This document shows positions 63,741-64,000 of a stretch of DNA of 64,000 bases, one piece after another. Below the pieces are notes generated by a model. It was not told the DNA's origin. It was given only the letters and a program-made list of their open reading frames with translations, and searched no databases. The stretch's first letter is position 1. The number at the start of each line of letters is the position of its first letter. The translations under genes were made by a program, and so were the position numbers. Source of the stretch: Jiangella sp. DSM 45060. GTDB lineage: Bacteria; Actinomycetota; Actinomycetes; Jiangellales; Jiangellaceae. The stretch covers positions 2,790,001-2,854,000 of the forward strand of contig NZ_LT629771.1 of NCBI RefSeq assembly GCF_900105175.1, given 5' to 3'.

Positions 63741-64000
63741 GCCGCCGCTCCCGCGGTCCCGATACCGGCGGCGAACTCCCCGATCAGGGCGTTCACCTCG
63801 CCGGGCCGGGTCACCTGCGGGCAGTGGCCCGCGCCCGGCAGCGGGGTGACGACGGCGTCCAGCGCCGCGGCGAGCGCGGCCGACCATGCGGGCGGCACCA
63901 CGGCGTCCCGGTCGCCGTGGAGCACGAGGACCGGGCAGGTGATCCGCCCCGCCAAGGCGCGCAGCCCGGCGGCCTGGCCGGAGGCGGACCGGCCGGCGCG
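63737..64000 (-). CDS. Alpha/beta-hydrolase, C-terminal part (runs off the window)
   Basis: The frame is open to the window edge at 64000. The visible 87 residues are the C-terminal part of an alpha/beta-hydrolase: ITCPVLVLHGDRDAVVPP (acid Asp in GDRD) and PGAGHCPQVTRPGEV (catalytic His). The nucleophile lies beyond the window. The stop overlaps the methyltransferase start, so it is the upstream gene of the same operon. Confidence 0.82.
   Translation of the reverse strand, partial: RAGRSASGQAAGLRALAGRITCPVLVLHGDRDAVVPPAWSAALAAALDAVVTPLPGAGHCPQVTRPGEVNALIGEFAAGIGTAGAAA

Overview
The window is very GC-rich, gene-dense, uses many GTG starts and short ATGA/GTGA stop-start overlaps, and carries typical Actinomycetota families (SigE-family and ECF41 sigma factors, BTAD regulator, NgcEFG-type sugar importer, DUF948/DUF6167 genes beside alaS, MpaB-like oxygenase, DUF1918). 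It is a chromosomal segment of a high-GC actinomycete; a Jiangella-like genus is my best guess, from gene content only. I see no rRNA, tRNA, CRISPR array or intact transposase.

Layout. 1-7.1 kb: end of a membrane protein, a small winged-helix regulator, a repeat-filled gap, then an amino-sugar locus: a BadF/ROK-like kinase divergent from an operon of RpiR regulator, UPF0309 SIS protein, and NgcE/NgcF/NgcG importer (no ATPase, so a shared one is presumably used). 7.1-12.6 kb: an MFS pump and an ABC exporter with a repeat-built tail, behind a SoxR-like promoter; then a convergent membrane-anchored esterase. 12.8-17.1 kb: ArsR plus two SRPBCC proteins, a CHRD protein, a tiny orphan ORF, and a SigE-family sigma/anti-sigma-like pair. 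17.3-25 kb: MMPL transporter, FAD oxidoreductase, beta-helix protein, hydrolase and MpaB-like protein overlapping tail to tail by 146 bp, a methyltransferase, three copies of a 37-bp palindromic repeat, TetR. 25-30.2 kb: VOC protein, UvrA-like ABC protein and a second VOC protein with a shared promoter element; an orphan glycine-betaine-type binding lipoprotein; a decayed HxlR/imine-reductase pair.

30.2-40 kb: XRE regulator divergent from two tandem von Willebrand A (VWA) surface proteins, meeting a membrane Ser/Thr kinase that lies 3 bp behind gnd; then arcA and its antiporter. 40-46 kb: TetR with a DrrAB-like exporter, DUF1918, a substrate-binding/VWA fusion, a polysaccharide deacetylase and a HAD phosphatase. 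46.2 kb: a 78-bp MITE-like element flanked by CTAG. 46.3-54 kb: a quinone oxidoreductase with a second SoxR-like promoter, then the housekeeping run DUF948-DUF6167-alaS-ruvX-mltG-aroE-A24 peptidase. 54-64 kb: YdeI and VOC proteins, a WYL regulator, an ECF41 sigma factor with its NAD(P)-binding partner, a serine hydrolase/two-component operon, and a BTAD-alpha/beta-hydrolase fusion with a methyltransferase and a second hydrolase.

Most notable points: the two matching SoxR-like, apparently leaderless promoters 40 kb apart (efflux and quinone reduction); the XRE/VWA/VWA/kinase cluster; the MITE whose target duplication supplies both neighbouring stop codons; the triplicate palindrome at 24 kb; the promoter element shared by two VOC loci; and several domain fusions.
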